This document shows positions 10,328 to 21,090 of a stretch of DNA of 64,000 nucleotides, piece after piece (position 1 is the first letter of the stretch; each line of letters starts with the position of its first letter). This stretch comes from Ilyonectria destructans (Eukaryota > Ascomycota > Sordariomycetes > Hypocreales > Nectriaceae): contig JAHEWK010000022.1 in NCBI GenBank assembly GCA_020740775.1, positions 372,001-436,000 on the forward strand, written 5' to 3'. The notes beneath the pieces were generated by a model. The model had not been told where the DNA came from. It did no database searches and worked only from the letters and a program-made list of their open reading frames with translations. A program made the position numbers and the translations under genes.

Positions 10328-12153
10328 ATGGCGTCTGAGAAGGAAGAGCCTGGCAGGCCAAATGATCGACACCAGGTCGAGTATGTCGAAGAGCAGGATC
10401 AAGTCGACTTGAAGCCGGACCAGCTCGCTCTTGATGCGGCTACCAAAGGTCAAGCCACTTCAGGTTACGAAAATTTGACTCCATGGGAGACTGCAAAGAT
10501 GTTCAAGCGCTGCACCGCCGTGTGCTTCATTGCAGCCTTCAGTGCAGCCACTGATGGCTTTCAGATTGGGTTAGTTGAACAGCATTCCAGACCTAGACTC
10601 AAGAGACTGACAACACGCTTTTTCTTAGAATGAACGCCAGTATTGTCGCCAATAAGGGCTTCGTCCACGAATTCGCTACAAAGACCAACGCTGATGGTGA
10701 ACTCTACCTTGAGTCGCCTGTCCTCAGCGGCTGGGGCTCTATCATGTCCGTCGGTCAGATCATCGGCATGACGACCCTTCCCTTTATCTCGAGCCGATTC
10801 GGTCGCAAGGTCGCCATGTATAGCTTCTGGTTCATTTTAGCTATGAGTGTTCTCACTGAGAGTCTTGCGCGAACCTGGCCCGCCTGGCTCGTCGCGAAGC
10901 TCCTTGCTGGTATTGGTGTTGGCTGTCTTCAGTCGACTCTGCCTACCTACATCTCTGAGGTTGCTCCCGTCCGGATTCGAGGTGCTCTCCTGATGTGCTA
11001 TAGCTTGTGGTGGACCATCGGTGTCTTCTGCGCGCATATCAGCCTCAACCAGCTGAACAAGACGCATCCTGAGGATTGGCTGGTGCCTATTTACACGCAG
11101 TGGGCTCAGATTGGTATAATGTTTATCATCTATATCTTTCTTCCTGAATCTCCCGCCTGGTGCGTCACTAGTGGTCACATTGACCGGGCAAAGAAGGAGC
11201 TGCAGAAGCTCTATAAGGGAGTCGAGGGTTTCAACGTCGACCAGCAGGTTGAGGTTCTCGTGCTGGCCGTGGAGCATGAGAAGGCTGTTGCCGCTGAGCA
11301 GAACCGAGAGAATTGGTACGCTATCTTCATGGGTGTCAACGGTTTCCGTACTGTTGTCACTCTCTGGACCAATTTATCGCAGCAGTTCATCGGCCTGACC
11401 CTCTTCTCATCCTTCGGCACCTACTTCTTCCAACAGGCCGGCGTTCCCAACCCTTTCCAGGTCAAGGTCATTACTTCATCTATCAACATTGCCACAGTCA
11501 TTGTCGCTGTCTTCGTGGCTGATTGGTACGGACGACGATGGCTTGCTTGCAGCGCAACCACCCTCTCCTGGGTGGCTTGTATCGCTATTGGTATCCTTGG
11601 CGTTGCACCCCATGTACGGGCTTCTGACTACCTCTTCGTCTTCTTCGCTTGCCTTTGGAGTAAGTCCTAGCATTTGAACCTTGACATATATCCACACAGA
11701 TCATTGCAAATACTAACAGCTATGCTTTAGATATTGGTATGACTGGCAACGGTGCCGCTGGTTGGGGCTTCATCGGTGAAATCTCCTCTCAACGACTTCG
11801 GCCCTATACTGCTGGATTTGGTGCAGCTACCACCTGTGTCATCGGTGTCGTCATGAACAATCTAGTTCCTTATATGGTCAATGCCAATGCGTGGAACTGG
11901 GGACTCAAGACCGGCTGGTTCTACGCTGGTGTCGGTCTTCCTTTCACCATCGGCATGTGGCTTCTTATTCCCGAGACTGCTGGGTAAGTAATACAGAGGA
12001 TACTGGCTCATATTGAAACAGTATGCTAATTTGGAATCTAGTCGCTCCGCCGCCGAGCTGGATGAGCTCTTCGAACGCAAGATCAAGCCCTGGCGCTTCC
12101 ACAAGACCGAGACGGCCACACAGCGCATGATCAAGGCCGAGCAGGAGAACTAA
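10328..12153 (+). CDS. MFS sugar transporter (alpha-glucoside/maltose permease type), 545 aa, three introns
   Basis: Exons are 10328-10569, 10629-11659, 11731-11983 and 12042-12153; introns are 59, 71 and 58 bp, all GT-AG. The spliced protein has a charged cytosolic N-terminus (MASEKEEPGRPND) and then about 12 membrane segments. The sugar-transporter motifs are SSRFGRKVAMY after TM2, EVAPVRIRGALL after TM4, PESPAWCV at the end of TM6, DWYGRRW after TM8, and PETAGRSAAELDELF after TM12. It resembles fungal alpha-glucoside permeases. It acts in the plasma membrane by proton symport. Lying between the two saponin-hydrolase-like genes, it may import sugars released by them; the substrate is inferred from context. 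Confidence 0.93.
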
Positions 12154-12318
12154 ACTGAAGGTCTTAGTCTAAGAGACCCGAATGACGTCGATTTACTTCT
12201 TATTCTTGTCAGGGTGGCGGTCTGTGACTGGGTGTTGTCTCTGTGTTGTGTCTTCAATGAAGCTTGTGATGGAATTGTGCAACGAAGTGCAGCCACATTA
12301 GGCGTTTGAAATAAGTTA

Positions 12319-14202
12319 ACGTACATGATAAGCAGAACTTATCGTGGGGTCGTTTTGAGCGACTCAGGCAAGCGAGCGACTCACCAAACCACACCCTTGC
12401 CAGTAAATATCATAATAAAACAACCACAACGCCCAAAATCAATTAAAATCAATTACCATCCTCTTCTTCAGACGCATCTACATCAATTTCACAAGTACAC
12501 GTATTATACCCGGGTTTTCTGCATCTTCCACATCGCCGTTCCCTCGTCTCTGTCCGCCTCTTCCAACCACTACTTTGCTGCGTTTCCTGCTGTATCTGCT
12601 CAGCAATTTCCCTCTGATCTTGTAGCTCCTATTCCTCAGCTACTGTCATGCTCCCAGAAAGTCGTAGATGTATTTTTTTCGCCCTGCGCTGCCGGCTAAG
12701 GGTTGCATTTGCCTCCCGAAGCTTGCTGACCTCTACTTCAATAATACCATCTGGTGCATTATTCCTTGCGCCCCCTTTGCAAATTGATCCATGGCAGCTA
12801 AAATCGATGTCGGAGAGCTTTCCTGATGACAGCTGATTTGAGTTTTAATAAAATCAGTTTGTGAAGTAGCTTCAATTGGGTTATTTGGGGTCTTTGAAAC
12901 CCAGAGGTTAGGCAGCTCGAGATTCCCCTCTGCAGGCGATGGAGTCTGCAACTTTACATCCAAGCGAGAAAGCACACTTTCTGCATTATAGGGAACAAGT
13001 CCTGTACCTCGAAAACCTCCCTGGATGTTTTTTTCTGACATTGAGCTTTGAAATGCTGCTTGAAATGCAGGAAAGAAGTCAACTTTAGTAATAAGGTGAT
13101 TCGGGTCTTTATCATATCCTCGATTTGTCGACTGTAGGCCTGCTTAAGCAGCCTAAAGCAGCCAACATCAAGTGGCTGGAGGATATAAGATAAATGCAGT
13201 GGCATGCAGAGAGTAACAATCTTATTCTCCTTGCAGAATAGTTCGAATTCGGTCGAATGATAGCTCTTATACCCATCCAACACAAGAAGGCAATAAGAGC
13301 TAGAGAAACGCGCCTTTGAATATTGGTTGAAGTGCTGGATCCATTCGAGGCCTCTCTCATTTATTATCCAGCTGTTATCAGAGGTTGCAATAACTCAGTC
13401 TTGAGGTAGGGTCCTTTCATTATATCAGGCTGCAAAGTGATATTGACCCGCAACAATAATGAATGGCAGGATTGCCCACCCTTAGAAATTAACGCCCTGG
13501 ATTACAGTACCCTATTCCCTATTTCCTAGCTGGGCTATTCTCGGTCTTCCACATCGTTCAGCACTTATAACGACCATTCCAGTTGAGATAATGCCCATTA
13601 TAAACCCAGTCTCATCAAAATTGTAGATATCTAACTCTGCAATACTATATTTTGTAATTATATTCTACACAAGCTGAAACCAGCCCCAAATGATACTCAG
13701 ATCTTCATATTAAGCCCTCTGATAGTCATATCTACGCGTAAACTGCATCTTAAGCTCTGGTTGTCGCTTCACGAAGTTTGAGGCCCAGCACTTGCCGACT
13801 GGAGGCGCGTCGCGGTCGGCGAGCAGCCGATTGGCCATATCTTCCACATCGCAAAGCCGGGGAGGAAATGATCGCGCATCTAGGTCGAGAATATACTCAA
13901 CAATTGTTGATTCCTCTAATTCTGTAAGTTTTCGCGAATTGGGCATGCTATTGCGTCGGGAAATTGTGCCCTTAAGGCGGCAGCTGAGTGTTGTTTGACT
14001 GTCCGTGTAGATCTTGGCTGCGGCCTGTGTACTTTAGAGTTAGGTCTTTTTGGATAGCTTGGGCAGCTGTAATAAGGCGCTTTTCTTTACTAGGCGATGC
14101 CATTCTTATGTGTTGAGATATGGTATGTTAAATGTATGTTGAGGTGAACATGTGGTTAGGTGAGTCGCTCGCTTGTCTGAGTCGCTCGCTTTTCATGTAC
14201 GT
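12319..14202 (-). mobile_element. Pogo/Fot1-like element with ACGTACATGA ends, 1884 bp, TA target duplication
   Basis: It starts ACGTACATGATAAGC at 12319 (TA at 12317-12318) and ends with the inverse (TTTTCATGTACGT) at 14202 (TA at 14203-14204). Just inside each end are two copies of GCGACTCA, set in GAGCGACTCA...GCGAGCGACTCA. The interior encodes a heavily decayed minus-strand transposase. Its terminal sequence is shared with the elements at 35807 and 35994. Confidence 0.85.
12733..14103 (-). pseudogene. Decayed pogo-like transposase
   Basis: The minus strand reads through several frames. In order there is an N-terminal start near 14103 (MASPSKEKRLITAAQAIQ), then a frame change, then SRKLTELEESTIVEYILDLD and NRLLADRDAPPVGK at 13946-13710. 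Next comes a stop-ridden DDE region including IYNFDETGFIMGII, and then CMPLHLSYILQPLDVGCF at 13283-12954 and a tail to 12733. Many stops look like C-to-T conversions. It is clearly related to the transposase at 36093-37632 but non-functional. Confidence 0.85.
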
Positions 14203-15071
14203 TAATTAAATGCTCTATTTATTAACTATAGTCCGTTTTAAGCAGTTGAATATATCTGATATTAATAGGCCGGAGTAGCGTGGCGGGTGGTCAGGGACTC
14301 TTGGGCTAGCCGGTTGCTAGCAGGGATGTAATAGGGATGAGTAGGGGAGGAAGCCGCGCACGGAAGAAGGGATCATCATCGCATCCTTTATTGAATTTTC
14401 TTTTCAGTCAGAGAGACAGAGGTCTCGACGACCTTATTGTCAGGGTTAATAAAGACTTTTTGCCCTTGATTTTTGAGAGATTTTTACGAGACTATTTTTG
14501 ACCGCAGTCGCGATCCTTGTCCGACCTCAGTCTTCCACTTCGCCAATTGACGGGCTGCCGCGGGCCTCAACGATGCCTTGCCACCATTATTTCCTGCGAC
14601 CGACCCGATAGAGCATCCGATTAGATGCTTTCCTATTAGGAGACATAAGCCTCAGATCAATCCGACCACATACGCGTAGTCTGGTGCGGCTTCGGGCCGA
14701 CCAAGCAAGACGCCTGTGCGACGCTTTTCTGTGCACCCTCTCAAGGAATAGCAGATGATTTGGGTGTTGGCTGTTGACCTTTTCCGCCGCTAAAGTAGAT
14801 AAGATGAATAAAGCGGTATATAAAGTATGATAATATTAATCTCTTTGTAATATAGCTCAAAGTTGGGTGAACGGTGGCTTTTGTATCTATTAAGAATTAG
14901 AAGATAATAGTAACTATTTAATTAAATGCTTATATATCAGTTAAAGTGCTTTAGCTATTTAAAAACCATTTAATTATCAGTCCAGCTATTTTTAATAATA
15001 GCAATAGCTTAATTGCCTAAGAGGTTGCTTTCTTAGTACTAGCTGGTGAGGTAATATTAGCTTATAACTAT
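14203..15071. other. Intergenic, no gene recognised
   Basis: The stretch is GC-rich on its left and AT-rich from about 14800. I see no coding exon. It probably holds old repeat remnants, but none could be defined. Confidence 0.4.
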
Positions 15072-15258
15072 TGTCACGGGCCAGGCCCTATATCCTTGCG
15101 GCTGTGCCGCAAGACGTACGAGGCTCGTGCGCGCCAGGGATGGGAAATCGTTCCACAGCTCAGGGGCACTTGGGAACTTCTTTCTTTCTTCTTCATCTTT
15201 GATGTAAATAGCATCCTGGACTAGATAGCTGGAATACAGTTACTAGAGGCCGTTCACA
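15072..15258 (+). repeat. Solo LTR, 187 bp, 5-bp target duplication ACTAT
   Basis: It begins TGTCACGGGCC and ends CCGTTCACA. It is flanked by ACTAT on both sides (15067-15071 and 15259-15263). Near the 5' end it has a perfect hairpin CTTGCGGC-TGT-GCCGCAAG, followed by a pyrimidine-rich tract. Two further 187-bp copies lie at 38310 and 39033, each with its own 5-bp duplication. No internal retrotransposon domain is nearby. Confidence 0.9.
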
Positions 15259-15466
15259 ACTATAATAAATAGCTAGATTGCCTAGCCTTCCGCATTAATG
15301 GCTTAAATGACTGTAATCCATTTCCAGTTTCTAAGTTAGACTGACTTCAGATTTTTACGCCTTTTTACATCTATAATAACAATTTCACTTGCAATTATAT
15401 CTATTATAGCTGACTTATACGTGCTGACCATTCGGTATCACAGCACCACGATCAACATTGTCTGTA

Positions 15467-15756
15467 CGGAGGGTCCTTTCAAAAGTCATGTCCTAAGAAA
15501 AAGCAATTATTCCATTAGCTCCAGGATAAGTACATCAAGTGCTTCACTTCTTTAACCGTCCACTAAAGACTGCTAAATTTACAGCAGGCTATACCACTAC
15601 CCAACACCCTGACCTCCCTATGACTCCTGAAGTTATAAAGGTTCTAGAGGGCAACTTGGCATAGCTGGCCAGCATGCCTTGTATCCCAGGTAACTGACAA
15701 GGATTACAGGATGAGCCACATTTAGCTTGGGACATAACTTTTGAAAGGGCCCTCCG
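15467..15756. mobile_element. MITE, 290 bp, mariner-like ends with TA duplication
   Basis: The left end is TA-CGGAGGGTCCTTTCAAAAGT. The right end is the inverse (ACTTTTGAAAGGGCCCTCCG-TA). The inverted repeats match over about 30 bp with few differences. No open transposase lies inside, so this is a non-autonomous Tc1/mariner-type element. Confidence 0.8.
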
Positions 15757-15758
15757 TA

Positions 15759-16729
15759 CACACGCCCTTCGTTCAGCGGAGGAGCCTGTCCTAGAACACT
15801 TCACTGTGTCCACCAAACAGATTTGCGACCAAGTGGAGTGACATGGCCTATTTTTGACTTTCGCGGTATCGATTCCAGTGTTAAATGGTGTGTGGAAGGC
15901 TTCTCGGGTGAATTGAGGGCGAAAGAGGGGCTGCCGTATCCTGGATTGCCCGTTGAACGGACTAATTATTGCGGCCTGATAGTTATAGTAGCAAGCAGGT
16001 ATACGGGCACACCGAAATGTGAACTTGACATGAGATTGGTAAATGCAGGCCATGGCTTCTTCGTGGCATTGATACCCCGAGTCTGGTCGGTGATCACTTG
16101 CCCGAGATGATAGCCCAAGTGTGGGGCCGGCTTTCTGCTAGCGAAGCTTCTGTTAGCGAAGGTCGGGTCCTGGGGAAATGAAGTGTGCCATTGGTGGCAG
16201 CGAGTCGTGATGAGAGGTCACTGTTCGAAGCGGAAGATTGGTTGGTCAAGGACATGAGAAGCTAAGGCACCTAAGGAACAACGGCTGATGAGCAAGGGAA
16301 TAGTTCGATGCGAGGTCTCCACATGAACCCTCAAGCGTGGTAGACCGACGTGCTCTGGACTCGCCCCGATATGGCAAATCACAAAGCAGCTGACCCACTA
16401 AAGAGCCCCAAATCTCACCGCCCCTTCCGGGGAAACGGCTATAACGGCAAACTACAAGTAGCTGGGCTACTACTCTGTGAAGAACCAGGATGTCACAGCC
16501 ACGCCGGGCGCTAGCCTCTCGACTCTACCCCTTCTGAAGTGCTTCTGAATGCGAGATGTCCTATGTCAAGTACGAAGTACGCGGATCTCGCATTTGAAGT
16601 AATCGTGACCCGAAGTCAGGATAAACAGGATGGAATAATCAAGAGGAAACACATATAATGGGACAGCTCGTCTCCAAATTCCTGAGATAGCCATTCAACA
16701 AATCGCTCCCTAGAAGCGAGTTCATCAAC
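15759..16729 (+). promoter_or_regulatory. Intergenic region with the promoter of saponin-hydrolase-like copy 2
   Basis: About 970 bp without a recognisable gene. A TATAAT element near 16653, about 75 bp before the ATG at 16730, is a plausible core promoter. Confidence 0.45.
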
Positions 16730-18631
16730 ATGTTCCTCTTTGCTCAGGCCACGGCCTTCGCCCTTCTCTGCGGCAGCGTCGCCCAGACTGTACTTGCCAA
16801 CGGCGCGGTCCCTCCTCCTCCCGCCCCGGAACCCATCTCTCTCATTGAACTACGTCTCCCTCCAATCGCTCCCAGCAACGATACCGGGGCCTGTACCAAG
16901 AAGATTAACCCTTCTGGGACCGGATGTATTGCTGACGGCATCTTCGAAACCTTCCAGTCCGGCGACTTTCTGCCTGATGGCAAGCATGTGCTGGCCCAGG
17001 TCATATTTGCTGGTGCACCCGCCACCCTCGACTCTACAAGCATCTATTCCGGACTTCAAGTCATAATTGTCAAGACAGATGGCACCAATTTCCCAAATGG
17101 GGACCCCTGGAAGTGCATTACTTGCGGAGTTCCAGCTCAGAATGCTATCGGAATTGATAACTCCAGCTTTGATTATCCACACGCGTTCAGGGACGGCTCG
17201 CGCCTGCTGATAGGGAAGAATGTTCTAGACTGCGGCAGCAAACAGCTGACAAGCGTGAACTGCAAGCCAAGCAACACCTTTATCTACCCAATCCGCTGGA
17301 ACGTCGCTGCCGATGGGTCCGGCCCGACAGGGGCTCTACGAGAGCAACGATTGCATCCCGATCAGGTCCACCTCGGGTTCAACGCCTTTACCTTTAATGG
17401 CGGCTCTCTAGGTCAGTTCGGGTACTTCGGGCGTCTGGCGTTTAACCCTGCGCCAACACAAGGGACACCGCTAGCACCGCGGTACGATCTGGTCAACGTT
17501 ACCCGGCTATACAACCCTGATAAGCCACACCCCATCAGCACAGACGGTAGCCGAATTCTCATTAACCCTCAGGCCATTTCAGTTGGCGAGGCCCGTGGGT
17601 TCAATGGCGATGGCAGTGAGGTTACTTACATTGGGTCCTCAACCGAGAGCTGCAATGTCGACATATATGCCTCCCATCTTACGACGGGAGTTGTCCGGCG
17701 GCTAACTAGCCACCCGGAGTACTGCGATCCTGTGGCCTTTTCGCCTGATAACAAATGGATGGCGATCATGGATGGTCGGGGGAGCGGGCGAAATATGTTC
17801 ATTGCCGGCATGCAAGGGATCCCACCCCTGGTTGACATAGTGGGTGGACTCCTCCCTTCATCGACCCGCAACAACGGTCTTCGTCGCTTCTTCGAACCGT
17901 ACCTTCTTGACTTCTACGGTGATCGTGGCAATTACTACGGCCAGAAGATCAACGGGAATAATAGCGGCGTACGAGGAAGTGGCGCTATTAACGACCCAGA
18001 GTGGAACGGCATGGCCGACCCTCGATGGTCGCCGGACAGCAGGCAACTCGCGTTCTGGCAGACGCACACCATCTCCCCGTCATGCGGTGGCGCGAATCCC
18101 CTTCCTTGTTACAAGTCCACAGAGCCAGGCGGCCGGAACTTCCGAATGTACGTCGCGACCTTCACCAGTCGTGCACCAACTCTCCGTGCCTCAGTTAAGG
18201 AGCATTCTGACATCATTCCCTGGGGCGTGCCATATGTCCCTGGAAGTGCAACCCCTATCCAACCCCACATCGACGCCGGAATCTACACTCTCACTGGTAA
18301 AGCTTCGGGAGCGGCCAAGGTCAACATCACCTGGCTCACTGCCCCCAAGGTCGGGACTGTATCTGTCGTGTATAAACACTTCTCGGATGATGGACTCAGC
18401 TTCCTGGATGGCACCGAGAGTGTCACGGGCTCGGTCTCAAACCTGCTTGATTTTTCCTTTGACTGGTACTCGGATATCACGCAGTCGGGGGCCGTTCGTG
18501 GCACTAAGAAGACGAGCCCAGGTGGATATCATGCGAGCATTAACGCAGTTTCCAACGTCCTAGACTCGAACGGTACGCTTATTACGACTCTAAATGGGGT
18601 TGAGTGGCGCAGCCCGCTTAGTGGAACGTAA
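16730..18631 (+). CDS. Secreted saponin-hydrolase-like beta-propeller protein (copy 2), 633 aa
   Basis: An intronless ORF with a signal peptide (FALLCGSVAQTVLANG) and the same architecture as the protein at 7096. Shared words include NPSGTGC/NPHGTGC, QSGDFLPDGKHVLAQV, DPWKCITCGVPAQNA, LTSHPEYCDPVAFSPDNKWM and TKKTSPGGYHASIN. The two proteins are clearly paralogous but diverged throughout, with no long identical stretches, so the duplication is old. The role is again inferred as extracellular hydrolysis of a plant glycoside chain (saponin-hydrolase family resemblance from memory). Different substrate preferences of the two copies are possible but cannot be read from sequence. Confidence 0.8.
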   Translation: MFLFAQATAFALLCGSVAQTVLANGAVPPPPAPEPISLIELRLPPIAPSNDTGACTKKINPSGTGCIADGIFETFQSGDFLPDGKHVLAQVIFAGAPATLDSTSIYSGLQVIIVKTDGTNFPNGDPWKCITCGVPAQNAIGIDNSSFDYPHAFRDGSRLLIGKNVLDCGSKQLTSVNCKPSNTFIYPIRWNVAADGSGPTGALREQRLHPDQVHLGFNAFTFNGGSLGQFGYFGRLAFNPAPTQGTPLAPRYDLVNVTRLYNPDKPHPISTDGSRILINPQAISVGEARGFNGDGSEVTYIGSSTESCNVDIYASHLTTGVVRRLTSHPEYCDPVAFSPDNKWMAIMDGRGSGRNMFIAGMQGIPPLVDIVGGLLPSSTRNNGLRRFFEPYLLDFYGDRGNYYGQKINGNNSGVRGSGAINDPEWNGMADPRWSPDSRQLAFWQTHTISPSCGGANPLPCYKSTEPGGRNFRMYVATFTSRAPTLRASVKEHSDIIPWGVPYVPGSATPIQPHIDAGIYTLTGKASGAAKVNITWLTAPKVGTVSVVYKHFSDDGLSFLDGTESVTGSVSNLLDFSFDWYSDITQSGAVRGTKKTSPGGYHASINAVSNVLDSNGTLITTLNGVEWRSPLSGT

Positions 18632-18725
18632 GGAGGTCTAGGAGGGAGGTGTGCAGAATGGAAATGTGGGGAGCTGAAGCGTACCCAATGTATCTAGTAA
18701 GCATACTAAATAAGTAGTAAGTGTG

Positions 18726-18934
18726 GGTTAGCGTACGGCACATTCAATCCAAGGGATTAATGCTCAATAAGGTGTGGAGACCAAAGATGATGATTGTCTT
18801 GATCTAGGATTCCTCCGGCCCCCTCTTTTCTCAAGAGGGGGCCGGAGGCATCCTAGAAAAAGACAACCAACAGATTCAGGATCAACACCCTATTGAACAT
18901 TAATCCCTTGGATTGAATGTGCCGTACGCTAACC
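18726..18934. mobile_element. Foldback MITE, 209 bp, palindromic
   Basis: The arms GGTTAGCGTACGGCACATTC and the inverse GAATGTGCCGTACGCTAACC bound it. At the centre is a 16-bp perfect stem (CCTCCGGCCCCCTCTT and its complement) around a 5-nt loop. The whole element could fold into one long hairpin. There is no coding capacity. Confidence 0.8.
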
Positions 18935-19149
18935 TACAGCTGTGTAATGTATCAAGGAGGCTATTCAGGTATCAGAGTACTGGGGATACCTGCATCTATG
19001 GCTGAAGATGATGATAAAACCCCGCTCTAGAGGAAAGTGGAGACGAGAGTCAGCGACAAGAACAAGAACAAGAACAACCAAACATATCATCAAGAATTGA
19101 TCTACATTTTATCTGGCTATCCCTAATCTACACTAAAGACACACCGCGT

Positions 19150-19307
19150 ATCCAACACCTTAGTCAGAGGGGGTGTCAGATGACATAAAACCCCTCTTGA
19201 GAAAAGAGGGGGCCGGAGGCATCCTAGACAAGACAATGAACAGATTCAGGATCCACACCCTATTGAGCATTAATCCCTGGATCGAATGTGCCGTACGCTA
19301 TCCAACA
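19150..19307. repeat. Half copy of the foldback MITE fused to ATCCAACA-type ends
   Basis: It contains the central GAGGGGGCCGGAGG stem and the right arm (GAATGTGCCGTACGCT) of the element at 18726. It is bounded by TATCCAACA on both sides. Confidence 0.6.
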
Positions 19308-19360
19308 GGTCATATTCCAACATAAAGCTAAAAAAAAAAGAAAAATGTTGGAATATGACC
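19308..19360. repeat. 16-bp perfect inverted repeat around an A-rich loop
   Basis: GGTCATATTCCAACAT at 19308 pairs with ATGTTGGAATATGACC at 19345-19360 across an A-rich 21-nt loop. It lies between two MITEs and shares the TGTTGGAATATG end with the next one. Confidence 0.75.
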
Positions 19361-19363
19361 CTG

Positions 19364-19546
19364 TGTTGGAATATGCCCCTGTATAACGAAACCTCTGATA
19401 GATCGATATCCTGACCTTAGTCAGAAGAAAGGTCTGATAACCCCTCTTCTAGCCGGTCAAGATGACCAGAACAAGCAATCATCAACATCATCATCACTGC
19501 TTTGAACACTATTGAATTGATCAATTTGACCGTAACGGATCCAACA
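19364..19546 (-). mobile_element. MITE of the TGTTGGAT/ATCCAACA family, 183 bp
   Basis: It begins TGTTGGAATATG and ends CGTAACGGATCCAACA. The reverse-oriented copy at 62634-62816 is also exactly 183 bp and matches it along its length. Both contain a CATCATCAACATCATCATC tract. No coding capacity. Confidence 0.8.
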
Positions 19547-20006
19547 CCAAATATACCTGGATAATACTGGCTATAATAATAAGCGGGGTACCCTAAACTT
19601 TTGCCCAAAATGGTGCAGCTGGTTAATCCAACAACATGCTGAACAAGTCATAAGCCCATTAAACGTAGTTCCTATTTTAGACTATGACTTTTTATTTCTC
19701 CAGCAACAGAGAACTGTACGTTGATATTTTGGCTGAACCATTTCTCACGACATTCGTCCTTACATTCGGCGGTGAAAGCTCAGGACCGGCGTGAGTATCT
19801 CGAAGACTCTTCGGGTTATACACTCCTTGCTACGATCCCTCCAGCGGGATGAGCTGGTCAAGAACACATTTCAAACCCATCATCAAGTCTCCTGGTGACC
19901 AACATCTTCGGTTAATCTCGTTGGTGACTGGTATCTCGCTTCTGTGGTCCAAAACTAATTATGTACAATGAGTGGCTCAGACTAATATCCAACAACTCTA
20001 TCCCGA

Positions 20007-21090
20007 CTACACAGATTGTCGTCCTACTTTATCCTCGCTTTTGGTTTCGATGGCCACAGGCAACCCATCAATCAGTTGAAGCGACCTGCCCAGGCGCTCC
20101 AGTGCGAGGTTACTATTCCGCTGGCGCAAAGCCGCAGACTCCTGCTCCGTCACCAGAACGAAGTCATAACGAAGCAACCTGGAGCCACTGGAAACTTGGT
20201 ATTGCGTAGCCAGCTCTTCATCTACTTGTTCTAGGTCAATGATCAATGAAGACTTGACACCGAAGACGGCGTCTGATCTCTCATAAGGATCCCCGCGGAC
20301 GTAAAGGGCGCTATCAAATACAACGCAGTAAGCAACGATACTGGTACGTAAGAGGGATGATGAGTGCTTACGTGATAAGATGTTCATATCCTTCTTTGTC
20401 CAGCTTAAAGTGCATGTGACCAGGCCTCATGTTGTGCCGACCTAGAAGCTCCAATAAACGACCGACAGGGCCATCACCGGGTATCGGATACGGAACTGGA
20501 ACAATGGCCTTGAACCAGAAAACGCCCTCGACATCGGTCTCAAGGATGGCTCGTCCATCCGGGCCATCGCGATTGGCGTATTGCGTGTCGTAGTGCCCTG
20601 TAGAGTCTGTCTCCCAGATATCAACAGTAACGCCCTGGAGAGGCTTTCCATCTGTGTCTTTGACAGTGCAGATGACAAGAAGAGGCTCTCCCTCGACATC
20701 TCGACTGATGCTTGTGCCATGTGCCACATTTTCGGCGTCGTGAGTGTGAAAGGGTCCCAAGAGTGTTCCCTCAGTTGCTGATTCAGGCTTGGGATGGTCA
20801 ATGCTGTCAACCAACAGGCTTAGCCCAAGAACGTCGGATAAGAGCACGAACTCGTCCCGTAACGGGGTGCAAGTCTCGCCGACACTTTCAAGAAATCGTA
20901 GAGCAGACATCCATTCTTTGGTGCTCAGTCGGGTTTCTCTCGCGAAGTCATGCAAGTGTACAACGAGTCGCTCTAGGATGTACCTGAATCTGGGATCTGG
21001 ATTGGCAGAGTTGATGTGATTCACCGCGTCTGTTATTCCGTCCACGGTAAGATCCACGCCAGTAGTTGAAGTCTTGGGCTCAGCTGCCAT
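20007..21090 (-). CDS. Intradiol ring-cleavage dioxygenase (hydroxyquinol/catechol 1,2-dioxygenase type), 340 aa, one intron
   Basis: Exon 1 is 21090-20372, the intron is 20371-20311 (61 bp, GT-AG) and exon 2 is 20310-20007. I chose the ATG at 21090 (MAAEPKTSTT); an in-frame ATG at 21171 would add 27 residues. The N-terminal dimerisation/linker domain covers residues 1-110, then the catalytic beta domain. The non-haem Fe(III) ligands are visible: Tyr167 in GHYDTQY, Tyr201 in PYPIPGDGPVG, and His225 and His227 in RPGHMHF. The family cleaves 1,2-dihydroxylated aromatics between the hydroxyls. The neighbouring flavin monooxygenase could supply such a substrate. It is divergent from the alpha/beta hydrolase gene, so a shared promoter is likely. 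Confidence 0.93.

Noticed and set aside
12325..12699. Plus-strand frame at the start of the pogo element
   Set aside because: It is antisense to the decayed transposase tail and terminal repeat.
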